This document shows positions 1 through 8,890 of a DNA stretch of 35,592 nucleotides, one piece after another. Location: assembly GCA_003155495.1 (NCBI GenBank), contig PMDB01000027.1, forward strand, positions 1-35,592. The letters are read 5' to 3'. The notes under the pieces are model-generated. The model was not told the origin of the DNA, did not search any database, and saw only the letters and a program-made list of their open reading frames with translations. Numbering within the stretch: the first letter of the stretch is position 1; every line of letters starts with the position of its first letter. The translations under genes were made by a program, and so were the position numbers. The stretch comes from Ignavibacteriota bacterium (GTDB taxonomy: Bacteria > Bacteroidota > Ignavibacteria > UBA10030).

Positions 1-214
1 AAAAACATCCCATGCATTCATAATAGAGTGTATGGACTTCATCCAAATCTCTGATGAATGTGTTTTCTTCCCGGTATTTGTCGTACACACAAGCCTTTTT
101 TACGCAGTTATGACATCGCGCACAGTCTTCGCGCCAGTCCACAATTCCGCATTTCCCAATGCGGGGAAGTCTGGGCAGAACATGGCTAGTTTTAATATGA
201 TATTTTTCAGGCAT
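1..214 (-). CDS. Cys-rich iron-sulfur protein, N-terminal part (glutamate synthase-like?), cut by window edge
   Basis: Only the first 71 codons are visible; the gene runs off the left edge. ATG at 214 is the only start available, because an in-frame TAG lies three codons upstream; no strong ribosome site is seen. The fragment has Cys31, Cys34, Cys37 and Cys42 (C-x2-C-x2-C-x4-C), an isolated Cys22 and a second CMGC group at the visible end, so it probably binds iron-sulfur clusters. The run GIVDWREDCARCHNC resembles, from memory, the N-terminal cluster region of FMN-binding glutamate-synthase-like proteins. It starts 10 bases after the metF-like stop and is probably cotranscribed with metF and the MvhD-like gene, suggesting a redox partner of that enzyme. 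The family call is tentative because the body of the protein lies outside the window. Confidence 0.7.
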   Translation of the reverse strand, partial: MPEKYHIKTSHVLPRLPRIGKCGIVDWREDCARCHNCVKKACVYDKYREENTFIRDLDEVHTLYYECMGCF

Positions 215-224
215 ACTTAACTAT

Positions 225-1115
225 TTATAATCCAGCTTGAGAAATAATTTCATCTATAATATCTTCTTTCCCGCCCGAAATGATATGGATGCCGCTCAGC
301 CCTTTCAGTTCCTTTATTTTATTGATCGTTTCAACACAGATTGCGATGCCTCTTTTCTTTTGTTCGGCGGGGCCGCCGGCATCTTTCATACTATGTATGT
401 GCGACTCGGGTATGTAAAAATCGGTGTGTTTTTTCAGGAGACTGATCGCCTCGTCATAACTTTCAAGCGGATAAATTCCTGCAATAAATGCGGCCTTCTC
501 AGTCAGACCTTCCCGATATGCCGCGTTTAACCATTCATGAAATTCGGTAGTATTGAAGACACCCTGAGTCTGTATGAACTTTGCCCCGGCTCTAATTTTT
601 TTAGCCAATCGCATGATGTTAAGTTCAAGGGGCCTTAAATAAGGATTTGCGACTGCACCGACAAGCATAGAAAACTTTCCGCCGATTTTTGAGCCGTTGA
701 GAAGGACCCCTTCATTGTTCATCCTTGTTACAATGCCTATCAGTTGAATAGAGTCGACATCGTATACATTGGCCGATTGCGGAATTTCCGTTATGCTTTG
801 ATGGTATCCCGAAAGGCATAATAAATTTTTAATACCTAGTGATGCGGCGCCTAATATATCGGATTGAAGAGCGATCCTGTTACGGTCACGGGTAACAATT
901 TGGTATACCGGCTCAATTCCTGCCTGTTTTAATTTTACCGCCGATGCCAATCCTGATATAATAGGGCCATACGGATTGTCTGCTACATTTACTGCCAGCG
1001 CACCTGAAAATTGTGATTTATTGACAGGGTCGGAATCAATATTCGTGCCGGCAAGATATTCGGCAGTAATAATGAAATCCCCTTCTTCAATTTTTTTTGT
1101 TAGTAAACTGTCCAT
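225..1115 (-). CDS. metF: Methylenetetrahydrofolate reductase (MetF family)
   Basis: 296 residues, the usual length for the TIM-barrel flavoprotein that interconverts 5,10-methylene-THF and 5-methyl-THF. The N-terminal strand ITAEYL carries Glu19, in the place of the catalytic glutamate of MetF. The segment VYQIVTRDRNR followed by ILGAASLGIKNLLCLSGYH matches the family's folate/FAD-binding core, and SMLVGAVANPY and AKFIQTQGVFN are also typical. It has no C-terminal zinc or regulatory extension. The gene lies 9 bases after an MvhD-like iron-sulfur protein gene and 10 bases before another Cys-rich protein gene, all on the minus strand. This resembles MTHFRs that take electrons from ferredoxin or an Hdr-like partner rather than directly from NAD(P)H. 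The family is clear; the electron donor is inferred from context. Confidence 0.93.
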   Translation of the reverse strand: MDSLLTKKIEEGDFIITAEYLAGTNIDSDPVNKSQFSGALAVNVADNPYGPIISGLASAVKLKQAGIEPVYQIVTRDRNRIALQSDILGAASLGIKNLLCLSGYHQSITEIPQSANVYDVDSIQLIGIVTRMNNEGVLLNGSKIGGKFSMLVGAVANPYLRPLELNIMRLAKKIRAGAKFIQTQGVFNTTEFHEWLNAAYREGLTEKAAFIAGIYPLESYDEAISLLKKHTDFYIPESHIHSMKDAGGPAEQKKRGIAICVETINKIKELKGLSGIHIISGGKEDIIDEIISQAGL

Positions 1116-1124
1116 TGAATTGTC

Positions 1125-1538
1125 TTAGAATGTTTCGGTTACTTTTTCCTGTTCATTTATTATTTGCCGGATGCAACTTGCTAATTCATTTATACTATTT
1201 TCGGTTTTGTTTTTATTGTCGATTTGAATAAACGAGACGCTATCGCTACCCATGCCTGTTTCATTTAAAAGGCCGTTTATTGCGTCTATTCGTTTACGTG
1301 CGCGGAGGTTGCCTTGAAGAAACTTGCATTCACCTGTCATACAGCCGGCAAGTATTGCGGTGTCGGATCCTGTCTCGATAGATTTTAAAATATATTCAGT
1401 GGCGATTTTCCCGGAACATGGCACACTGATGGTATTTAATTCAAATTCACCCAATTGCAAACTTATTTGATTTATTTCTTCGGGAGAAATTGAGTTTGAA
1501 CAATGAAAGAGAGAAATTTTTATTGACGGATTTTTCAT
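1125..1538 (-). CDS. MvhD-like iron-sulfur subunit (hydrogenase/heterodisulfide reductase delta family)
   Basis: 137 residues. VPCSGKI (Cys41), GCMTGEC (Cys66 and Cys71) and the following GNLRARKRI run are the hallmarks of MvhD/FlpD, the small [2Fe-2S] protein that passes electrons to HdrA-type flavoproteins. Most members begin with C-x2-C (CNWC); here the N-terminal motif is LFHCSN, so only Cys13 remains, giving four cysteines in total, still enough for one [2Fe-2S] cluster. It is the first gene of the visible minus-strand cluster, 9 bases ahead of metF. The start has only a weak ribosome site. The probable role is an electron-transfer subunit of a methylenetetrahydrofolate reductase complex. 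The family is well supported; the partner is inferred from gene order. Confidence 0.85.
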   Translation of the reverse strand: MKNPSIKISLFHCSNSISPEEINQISLQLGEFELNTISVPCSGKIATEYILKSIETGSDTAILAGCMTGECKFLQGNLRARKRIDAINGLLNETGMGSDSVSFIQIDNKNKTENSINELASCIRQIINEQEKVTETF

Positions 1539-2249
1539 TTAAATCATACTATTAACTGATTATTCTTTGCGTTTAAATAATCCCTTTGAAAATATTACTT
1601 TAATAGTCATCCACTCATCAATTTCATGATCGCTGGTTTGTCCAACCTGTGGCTGTATCTGTTTTTAAGATTTCACGATTCGCTCGTATCCACATACTAC
1701 AGCACTTGATACTGTTCAATTTTTACAAATTGGGATCTCCAATTAGGATTTCTAAAGTAGGGAACTTGATACTCGGTCGTTGTTCCGCCTATCAATCCCT
1801 TAAAACGATCGATGAGGTTTTACTTATCTATCGCTTGCATAATAAATTATTTAATGAGCTTCACTTCCTTATTAATAATTAAGGTTTATTCGAACAAGTT
1901 GCAAGTGTAAAATTAAAAAAGTTTAAAAATTAATAAATAGGGAGCGTATTTCTTTTCTAATGGAGATTGTTAATTTAAAACCATTCATGATTTTTTCAAA
2001 GAAAATATCAAGATACTCGGTATATCCAAATTGCAGTTGGATCTTAGAGCTGTTGAGACAATTTTTTCGGAATTCGATATCACACTATGTTGTTTTATTC
2101 ATCACAGTCACCAACTTGGACGAACGTCCCTGAGTTTTCATTTTCTTTTCATCATTTTTTCGTACCATTCATGAAAGCGAACTGTGTATATCCTTTTCAT
2201 TGAAACCGATATCTTTTATTCCATAATCACATCATAAGGAGTAACAATC
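1539..2249. other. Intergenic region between divergent operons, no convincing gene
   Basis: About 710 AT-rich bases separate the minus-strand MvhD/metF genes from the plus-strand beta-propeller/RND genes, so promoters of both should lie here. A 77-codon frame at 1649-1882 and a 57-codon frame at 1960-2133 have no ribosome site or family resemblance. Another frame at about 1988-2083 reads KENIKILGISKLQLDL then VETIFSEFDIT, which looks protein-like but lacks a start and may be a gene relic. ACTTGATACT occurs twice, near 1704 and 1763. No terminator or RNA gene is evident. Confidence 0.5.
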
Positions 2250-3317
2250 ATGCAATTATTAACACGGCGGTTTATACTGCATGTTCTTTTTCTGGCACTC
2301 TGCATGTACGGATTTTCCAAAACGGGGAGTGCACAATCAAAATCCCACCAGAGTTCAAGTGCCGGCGGATATCATCTCATAAAGAAATTAAACCTCGGCG
2401 GCAGCGGAGGATGGGATTATCTCTATGTCGATAGCGGGGCTCGGCGATTGTATGTTTCCCGGTCTTCACATGTAGTTGTGGTTGATGTGGATTCTGGAAA
2501 GGTCATTGGTGATATTCCGAATACGAATGGTGTACATGGAATTGCCGTTGCTTCCGAAATCGGACGCGGATTTACCAGTAATGGGCGAGATTCATCTGTT
2601 ACGATCTTCGACCTCAAGACTTTACAGCCGATTGGTTCGGTAAAGGTCGAAAAGAATCCCGATGCGATTTTATATGATCCCGCAACACACCGAGTGTTTG
2701 CATTCAACCGGGGCAGTTCATCAGTCTCAGCCATCGAAGCAACGACTGGAAGCATTGCAGGAACGATTGCACTAGGTGGACATCCGGAATTCGCAGTTTC
2801 AGACGACAATGGAATGGTCTATATCAATCTGGACGATAAAAGCGAAGTCATTGCTCTTGATTCACGAAAACTTGAAGTCAAATCACGGTGGTCTTTGTCA
2901 CCGGGTGAAAGTCCGTCTGGACTTGCCATTGACCGACGACATCAAAGATTGTTTTCTGTATGTGAAAACAAGAACATGATAGTATTGAACGCCGACAAGG
3001 GCAGCGTTATATCTTCCATTCCCATAGGCGAAGGAACTGATGCGACGGTATTTGATCCTGAAACTCAACTCGCGTTTAGTTCCAATGGCGAGGGCACACT
3101 GACCGTCGTTCACGAAGATTCCGCAGATAAATTCAGCGTCATCGAGACTGTTCCAACGCAACGCGGTGCTCGAACGATGGCTATCGATGCAAAAACTCAC
3201 AACATATTTCTCGCGACAGCTCAGTTTGGTCCTCCGCCAGAACCAACGCCGGAACGACCGCACCCGCGGCCAAGCATCATTCCTGACACTTTTGTTATTC
3301 TTGTATTCGGGAAATAA
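2250..3317 (+). CDS. YncE-like beta-propeller exported protein
   Basis: 355 residues. Residues 1-28 form a signal peptide ending near GSAQ. The rest is a repeated-blade fold: units of about 40 residues such as RLYVSRSSHVVVVDVDSGKV, VTIFDLKTLQPIGSVKV and RVFAFNRGSSSVSAIEATTG match the YVTN/YncE family of seven-bladed propellers that act in the periplasm or at the surface. AAGGAG at 2236-2241 lies 8 bases before the ATG. The C-terminus has a Pro-rich stretch (PPPEPTPERPHPRP). The TolC-type gene follows after 36 bases, so this protein may be made with the efflux operon; its ligand is unknown. The fold is confident; the link to efflux is inference. Confidence 0.85.
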   Translation: MQLLTRRFILHVLFLALCMYGFSKTGSAQSKSHQSSSAGGYHLIKKLNLGGSGGWDYLYVDSGARRLYVSRSSHVVVVDVDSGKVIGDIPNTNGVHGIAVASEIGRGFTSNGRDSSVTIFDLKTLQPIGSVKVEKNPDAILYDPATHRVFAFNRGSSSVSAIEATTGSIAGTIALGGHPEFAVSDDNGMVYINLDDKSEVIALDSRKLEVKSRWSLSPGESPSGLAIDRRHQRLFSVCENKNMIVLNADKGSVISSIPIGEGTDATVFDPETQLAFSSNGEGTLTVVHEDSADKFSVIETVPTQRGARTMAIDAKTHNIFLATAQFGPPPEPTPERPHPRPSIIPDTFVILVFGK

Positions 3318-3353
3318 TTTAGTATACTCCATCAAGTATTATTTTGATTTGTC

Positions 3354-4667
3354 ATGAAAACGAAAATCCGTAACGGTGGAAAAGGCGTTCTTGCGTGTAT
3401 GCTTCTGTTGTTTGGAACCGTACTCTTGCAAGCGCAGCAAATATTCACACTTGATGACTGTTTAGCGATTGCCCGTAAAAATAGTCTTACACTGCGTGTT
3501 TCTGCAATCAATATCCGGTCAACAGAATTTGCGCAAGATGAATTAAAAACAACTGCCTTACCACACCTCAAATTTGGAGCCGGCGTACTTTATGCCCCCT
3601 CGAGCAAGAACTTTGGATATGATCCGGCACTCAGCAACGGCGGGCAGCTTGCGGGACAAGTGATTCTGCAGCAACCACTCTACGATGCAGGAATCCGCCG
3701 ACTAAAATCAGCAAAACTTGATCTGGAATTATCGCATCTCTCCCATGAGCATCATTTCAATGAGCGTGATATCGTCTTTAGTGTCAAGAAAGCATTCATC
3801 GAACTTCTCTTTGCGCAGGAAGCAACCTCATTGCAACAATCCAATGCTGGGCAGCTTACAGAGTATCTTGATCTCACAAACCGGATGTATCACGGCGGTA
3901 ATGGTTCGTATACTGATGTTTTGAAAACCAGCGTACAACTTGCTTCAGCCCGCATCGCTGTCGAGAGCGCAAAGGAATCACAGGACATTGCAAAATTTGC
4001 TCTCACACAAGTGATGGGAATTCCGGCTGATACTGCATTGATCGCGTCCGGAACGCTTGAAAATCTGTCGATTACAACCATCGACAGCCTCGGTATAGTC
4101 GTGTCAGATTCAAGTTTCACGAATCTCGAACTTCAGATGGCTCAGATTGAAATCGAAAAAGGTCTTGTTGATGTCGAGCTTTCTCAATCCGAGCGTCTGC
4201 CTTTTATTCTGTTGAACGCCGATGCCGGACTTCTCACATCGTTCGACAACCTCCATCTTCCCATCGACGATCGTGCCTCGATGATTGGTGCCTCCATTGG
4301 TCTCTCTATCGAATTTCCCCTCCTGACGTGGGGAGCAATTGACCTGCGTACCGAACAACGCAGACTGGCTGTTGAAGTTCAGCAGGATCAGAAGGAACTG
4401 CTTCGACGGTCGATTCTCACAGAACAGCAGAAAACACTCCTTCAACTTCATACCGCAGTGAGCAGATTTGATGCGTTAAAACAAAATGTTCGCACTGCAG
4501 AGGATAATTATTCTCTTACAAAATCAAAATATGCTGCAGGCGGGTCGCTTGCGCTCGAGGTACTTTCTGCACAACAACTGCTGGTCGATACCCGAACAGC
4601 GTTATTGCAAACAGAGTCAGACATCCGTTTGCTTCTTGCACACTTGGAACAAATCTCGGTACACTAA
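3354..4667 (+). CDS. TolC-family outer-membrane efflux protein
   Basis: 437 residues with a signal peptide (about 1-28, ending LQAQQ). The mature start IFTLDDCLAIARKNSL is the classic opening of the outer membrane efflux protein family, and two long alpha-helical repeats follow, for example ELLFAQEATSLQQSNAGQL and NYSLTKSKYAAGGSLALEVLSAQ. It would form the trimeric outer-membrane channel and periplasmic tunnel of a tripartite pump. Its TAA overlaps the next ATG by one base (taATG at 4665-4669), so the adaptor gene is translationally coupled. The family is clear; the substrate is not predictable. Confidence 0.92.
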   Translation: MKTKIRNGGKGVLACMLLLFGTVLLQAQQIFTLDDCLAIARKNSLTLRVSAINIRSTEFAQDELKTTALPHLKFGAGVLYAPSSKNFGYDPALSNGGQLAGQVILQQPLYDAGIRRLKSAKLDLELSHLSHEHHFNERDIVFSVKKAFIELLFAQEATSLQQSNAGQLTEYLDLTNRMYHGGNGSYTDVLKTSVQLASARIAVESAKESQDIAKFALTQVMGIPADTALIASGTLENLSITTIDSLGIVVSDSSFTNLELQMAQIEIEKGLVDVELSQSERLPFILLNADAGLLTSFDNLHLPIDDRASMIGASIGLSIEFPLLTWGAIDLRTEQRRLAVEVQQDQKELLRRSILTEQQKTLLQLHTAVSRFDALKQNVRTAEDNYSLTKSKYAAGGSLALEVLSAQQLLVDTRTALLQTESDIRLLLAHLEQISVH

Positions 4668-5671
4668 TGAAAAACACTTTTCTCGTTCTCTCTTTTATTT
4701 CCGTTACCCTTCTCATCCAATCATGTAAAAAGACATTACAAGATGATGAGGAAGGGCACCCGCCAAAAGCGACGGTTGTAGTCAGTGCAGATCGCGTAAG
4801 GACAGGTGATGTTGCCGTTACCGTTGATGCGACAGGCAGAACTGATGCATCGCGCAAAGAAAAAGTACTTGCCCCGGCTGCCGGATGGATCGCTTCTATT
4901 AAGGCTCTTGAAGGGACATCATTCACGAGCGGTGAGGTAATGATAATCATTCGTCCGAAAGAAGCGGAAGCAGCAATTGCCGGTGCTGAAGCTTTATTAC
5001 GCAATGCGCAAACGGAGACGCAGAAAGCTGAAGCACAGCGTACATTAACACTCGCTCGAGCATCGCAAAATGGAATTGAAGTAAGAGCAAAGTTCAACTG
5101 CATCGTCGCCACACGCAGCGTTATGGAGGGAGAGCTAGTAGCTGAGAATGCAGAACTATTCACGCTCATAGACCTTTCCACTGTTAATTTTATAGCAGAT
5201 GTTCCTTTGCAAATGCTTAACAAGATTCGCATTCATCAACAAGCGTCGGTACGATTAGAGTCGCTGCAGAAGAAAGACTATCAAGCGACAGTCGAAGCGA
5301 TCAATCCACAGACCGACGTGCAAAGCCAAACCGTGAAAGTCCGGTTGCAATTCTCGGCGTTACCTTCATCTGGACGATTTGCTTTGAAAACCGATATCAT
5401 GGGAACTGTCCGTATTATCATAGCAGTACATCGGCAGGCGTTGATCGTTCCGCGGACCGCATTGCTTCGTGATGATGAGAATGAAATATACTCTATAGTA
5501 CTCGTCAACTCTGATTCATTAGCACACATTGTACCTGTCACGGTAGGCGTGCTCACTGATTCAACAGCTGAGATCACGAGCGGTGCGACGAAAGGAATGA
5601 CAATCATTACACGAGGTAATTATGCGCTCCCCGATTCCACACGTGTCAATATTGAACAGCAGAGAGACTGA
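4667..5671 (+). CDS. RND efflux periplasmic adaptor (membrane fusion) lipoprotein
   Basis: 334 residues. The N-terminus is a lipoprotein signal with LLIQSC, acylated at Cys20. The region VLAPAAGWIASIKALEGTSF is the first half of the lipoyl-like domain. A short helical hairpin (EAEAAIAGAEALLRNAQTET) and the second lipoyl half (ATRSVMEGELVAENAELFTL) follow, then beta-barrel and membrane-proximal domains. The hairpin is short compared with AcrA. It joins the TolC-type channel to the RND pump. The gene overlaps its upstream and downstream neighbours by one base each (taATG and tgATG), so TolC, adaptor and pump are probably made in proportion. The role is well supported; the substrate is unknown. 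Confidence 0.9.
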   Translation: MKNTFLVLSFISVTLLIQSCKKTLQDDEEGHPPKATVVVSADRVRTGDVAVTVDATGRTDASRKEKVLAPAAGWIASIKALEGTSFTSGEVMIIIRPKEAEAAIAGAEALLRNAQTETQKAEAQRTLTLARASQNGIEVRAKFNCIVATRSVMEGELVAENAELFTLIDLSTVNFIADVPLQMLNKIRIHQQASVRLESLQKKDYQATVEAINPQTDVQSQTVKVRLQFSALPSSGRFALKTDIMGTVRIIIAVHRQALIVPRTALLRDDENEIYSIVLVNSDSLAHIVPVTVGVLTDSTAEITSGATKGMTIITRGNYALPDSTRVNIEQQRD

Positions 5672-8600
5672 TGAAGTTGTTCGATCTTGTCCGCCGTCAG
5701 TCGCATGCCTTGTTCTTCACTGTTGCTGTCTTCACAGCATCCGGTCTAGCATTGATGCTGCATCTTCCCGTATCTCTTTTTCCCAATATTACTTTTCCGC
5801 GTATCGTCATTCTTGCCGACAATGGTGAACAACCTCCGGAGCGGATGATGGTGGAAGTAACACGCCCGCTGGAAGAAGTCGCAAGCTCGGTACCTGGCGT
5901 TCAAGTCATTCGATCCATCACTGGTCGTGGTGCAACCGAGATTTCTCTCGGACTCGATTGGGGAACCAATGTACAACAGACTCTTCAACTGTTGCAGGGA
6001 CGGATTGCCAACGCGCGCAATCAACTCCCGGCATCTGCATCCATCCAAGCGGAGCAAATGACCGTTTCGGTCTTTCCTGTACAAGGATATAGTCTCACTT
6101 CGGAAACCATTGATCAGGTTAGTTTGCGTGATATTGCCTTATATCAAATTCGCCCCGCACTCCTGCGCGCCAAAGGTGTCGCGCGTGTAGAAGTTGTCGG
6201 CGGCGACACACGCGAATTCCGGATAACCGTTTCACCCGAAAAGCTCACGGCGTATCATCTTGATATCCGTCAGGTGTCCGATGCAATTCGCAAAACGAAT
6301 ATTCTTTCGTCACCTGGACTCGTGACCAACAATTATCAACTCTACCTGTCGCTTGTCTCAGGCCAGCTTCATACGTTCGATGAAATCCGTTCTGTTGTCG
6401 TTGCAGTACAAAACGGCGCGCCAATTCGCATCGCCGACCTTGCTGAAGTTACACCAGCCGTCGCTGATCGTTACATTCGCACAACGGCGCATGGACGAGA
6501 AGCGGTACTCATCAATATTCTTAAGCAGCCAACTGGCAGCACAGTCCAGATCGCTCAGGATGTGAACGCTGTCGTGTCAAATTTAAAACTTCCCGGTGGC
6601 GTACGTTTTGAGAATTTTTACGACCAGGGAGATTTCATTAACAGTTCCATCCGGAGTACACGTGACAGTATTTTGATCGGCGTTGTATTGGCGATGTTTA
6701 TCATCGCTCTCTTCCTTCGAAACTGGCGCATAACGATCGTGATGATGTTCGTTGTTCCTGCTACCATTGCATCGACCTTCGTCTGTCTTTCAGTGGTTGG
6801 CTTAACAATCAATATTATGACGCTCGGAGGAATCGCAGCAGCAGTCGGATTAATTATTGATGATTCTATCGTCATTGTCGAAAATATATTCAGACAATCC
6901 GCCCATGCTCGCAGTACTCAACAAACACCATCGGAAATCATTAGTGTTTCCATTCACAATTTGATGCCTGCAATCATCGGTTCGACAGCAAGCACCATCG
7001 TCATTCATATTCCGCTTGCATTCTTGGGCGGTGTTACTGGGGCATTCTTCGCGTCGCTTTCCATTACCATGGTTTTTGCAATGTTGATCTCATTTCTCTT
7101 CTCCATCACACTCGTACCGCTGCTCGCATTGTTTGTTTTACGCGACAAAGATATCGAACTAGAAATTGAACGGGAAGAACACGCCACTGTCTTCAGCGAG
7201 TGGTACGGTCGTGTGCTACGCCGACTGTTGAAGGCACGTTTCGCAGCAATTCCTGTTACCTTCGCAATTCTCGGCGCTACGTGGTTACTCTATAATCACA
7301 TTGGCAGCAGTTTTATGCCTGATATGGATGAGGGATCCTTCGTCTTAGATTATGCCTCACCACCTGGAACCTCGTTGGAAGAAACTGATCGCATCCTTAA
7401 GCATGTAGAGAATATCCTGATGGAAATCCCAGAAGTAGCGTCATATTCCCGGCGAACGGGAACGCAGTTGGGTTTCTTCCTGACGGAACCAAACACCGGT
7501 GATTTTTTAATAAAGCTGAAGCAGAAGCGTTCGCGCAATATTAACGAAGTGATTGCCGAACTACGGCACAGGACGGAAGCATCTGAACCGGCATTGCGTA
7601 TTGAGTTTGGACAATTGATGATGGATGTTATCGGTGATCTAACAAATAATCCATCACCTGTAGAGATCAAACTCTTCAGTGACAATCCTGTCTTGCTTCG
7701 AGCCACGTCAACACAAGTGGCAAACATTATTGAAACCATTCCCGGTGTTGTTGATGTATTTGATGGCGTTGTCATTGCCGGATCATCATTGATCATTCAC
7801 GTCGATCCATTTCGTGCAGCACGCGCAGGGATGACTCTAGAAGATGTAAGCACACAATTAGAAACGATGATGCGGGGAACTGCCGAGACCAACATCCAAA
7901 AAGGAGAAAAGTTGATGAACATTCGCGTCCGGTTCCCTGAATCCTATAGAACAGATGTTGATCGAATTGACGGCACGCGCCTCGTGAATGCTACTGGTAC
8001 ATTCGTACCGCTCCGAAGTATTGCTTCAATAGAACGGACCGCGGGTCAAGCAGAATTGCATCGCGAAGGATTGCGACAAATGTTAGCGGTGACAGCGCGT
8101 CTCGAAGGACGCGACCTCGGCAGAACGATAGACGATATTAAAGCGGCTCTCGCTGCAAAACTTATACTTCCCCAAGGGATGATACTAGAATACGGTGGCG
8201 TGTACCAAACACAACAGGAATCATTTCGCGGTTTACTCTTAGTGGCAATGGCTGCGGTGCTGTTGGTTTTTCTTGTGCTGCTTATTGAGTTTGGTGAATT
8301 TGCCGTACCGTTTTCCATCTTTATTGTCAATCTTCTTTCACTCAGTGGTGTCTTTGGAGCATTATGGATTACCGGCATATCATTCAATATCTCCAGTTTC
8401 GTAGGCATCATTATGATCATCGGTATTGTTGCAGAAAATGCCATATTTGTTATGCATCGGGTGCACGAATTACGCTTGCAAGGTTTCACACTTGATGATG
8501 CATTAGTTCAAGCCGGACAAATGCGTGCCCGTCCAATTTTGATGACGACACTTGCCGCTGTGTTAGCATTGCTGCCACTCTCGCTTGGCATCGGTGCAGG

Positions 8601-8718
8601 TGCACAAATGCAGCAACCGCTCGCTATTGCCGTCATCGGCGGATTTTCAGTTTCAAGCTTTTTTCTCTTTTTTGGCTTGCCAGTAATCTATCGCTTGCTT
8701 GTCCGCGAGCCGAAGTAA
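5671..8718 (+). CDS. RND-family efflux pump permease (AcrB/MdtB-like)
   Basis: 1015 residues, full length for the family: a transmembrane helix near 12-30, porter domain, helices 2-6, a second porter domain, and the last helix bundle from about 845. In helix 4 the proton-relay motif GLIIDDSIVIVEN is present (Asp397, Asp398). In the helix-10 position the motif reads GIVAENAIF with Glu922, where AcrB has a lysine (AKNAIL). This differs from classical drug exporters but is seen in other RND branches. It acts as an inner-membrane trimer that exports a substrate using the proton gradient. It is the last gene of the coupled operon. Metal versus organic substrate cannot be decided, since no clear metal-binding Met clusters were seen. 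Confidence 0.93.
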   Translation: MKLFDLVRRQSHALFFTVAVFTASGLALMLHLPVSLFPNITFPRIVILADNGEQPPERMMVEVTRPLEEVASSVPGVQVIRSITGRGATEISLGLDWGTNVQQTLQLLQGRIANARNQLPASASIQAEQMTVSVFPVQGYSLTSETIDQVSLRDIALYQIRPALLRAKGVARVEVVGGDTREFRITVSPEKLTAYHLDIRQVSDAIRKTNILSSPGLVTNNYQLYLSLVSGQLHTFDEIRSVVVAVQNGAPIRIADLAEVTPAVADRYIRTTAHGREAVLINILKQPTGSTVQIAQDVNAVVSNLKLPGGVRFENFYDQGDFINSSIRSTRDSILIGVVLAMFIIALFLRNWRITIVMMFVVPATIASTFVCLSVVGLTINIMTLGGIAAAVGLIIDDSIVIVENIFRQSAHARSTQQTPSEIISVSIHNLMPAIIGSTASTIVIHIPLAFLGGVTGAFFASLSITMVFAMLISFLFSITLVPLLALFVLRDKDIELEIEREEHATVFSEWYGRVLRRLLKARFAAIPVTFAILGATWLLYNHIGSSFMPDMDEGSFVLDYASPPGTSLEETDRILKHVENILMEIPEVASYSRRTGTQLGFFLTEPNTGDFLIKLKQKRSRNINEVIAELRHRTEASEPALRIEFGQLMMDVIGDLTNNPSPVEIKLFSDNPVLLRATSTQVANIIETIPGVVDVFDGVVIAGSSLIIHVDPFRAARAGMTLEDVSTQLETMMRGTAETNIQKGEKLMNIRVRFPESYRTDVDRIDGTRLVNATGTFVPLRSIASIERTAGQAELHREGLRQMLAVTARLEGRDLGRTIDDIKAALAAKLILPQGMILEYGGVYQTQQESFRGLLLVAMAAVLLVFLVLLIEFGEFAVPFSIFIVNLLSLSGVFGALWITGISFNISSFVGIIMIIGIVAENAIFVMHRVHELRLQGFTLDDALVQAGQMRARPILMTTLAAVLALLPLSLGIGAGAQMQQPLAIAVIGGFSVSSFFLFFGLPVIYRLLVREPK

Positions 8719-8736
8719 ACTGTGCTAGAAGTAGAT

Positions 8737-8775
8737 TGTTTTTCAGGGACAAATAAGATAATGCCCCTAAAACAA
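8737..8775. terminator. Possible hairpin after the RND operon
   Basis: About 18 bases after the pump stop codon, TTGTTTT (from 8737) with a following GGG can pair with CCC and AAAACAA (8763-8775), leaving small internal mismatches and a loop of about 14 bases. There is no clean run of T after the stem, so termination is only a suggestion. Confidence 0.3.
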
Positions 8776-8890
8776 TATTGCATAGAATCATAAGCGCGAT
8801 ATTTCCTTGTGACGATCGTCGCCGCTCGTACATTACACACACTCTCCTGCCGATGGGAACAAAATTCTCTCCAAAAACGTTGATTGATAT

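Noticed and set aside
1649-1882. 77-codon plus-strand ORF in the intergenic region
   Set aside because: No ribosome site, no signal or family pattern, and AT-rich composition like the surrounding non-coding DNA.
4516-5232. 238-codon minus-strand ORF opposite the TolC and adaptor genes
   Set aside because: Antisense shadow of two well-supported proteins; low-complexity Ala/Ser composition typical of shadow frames.
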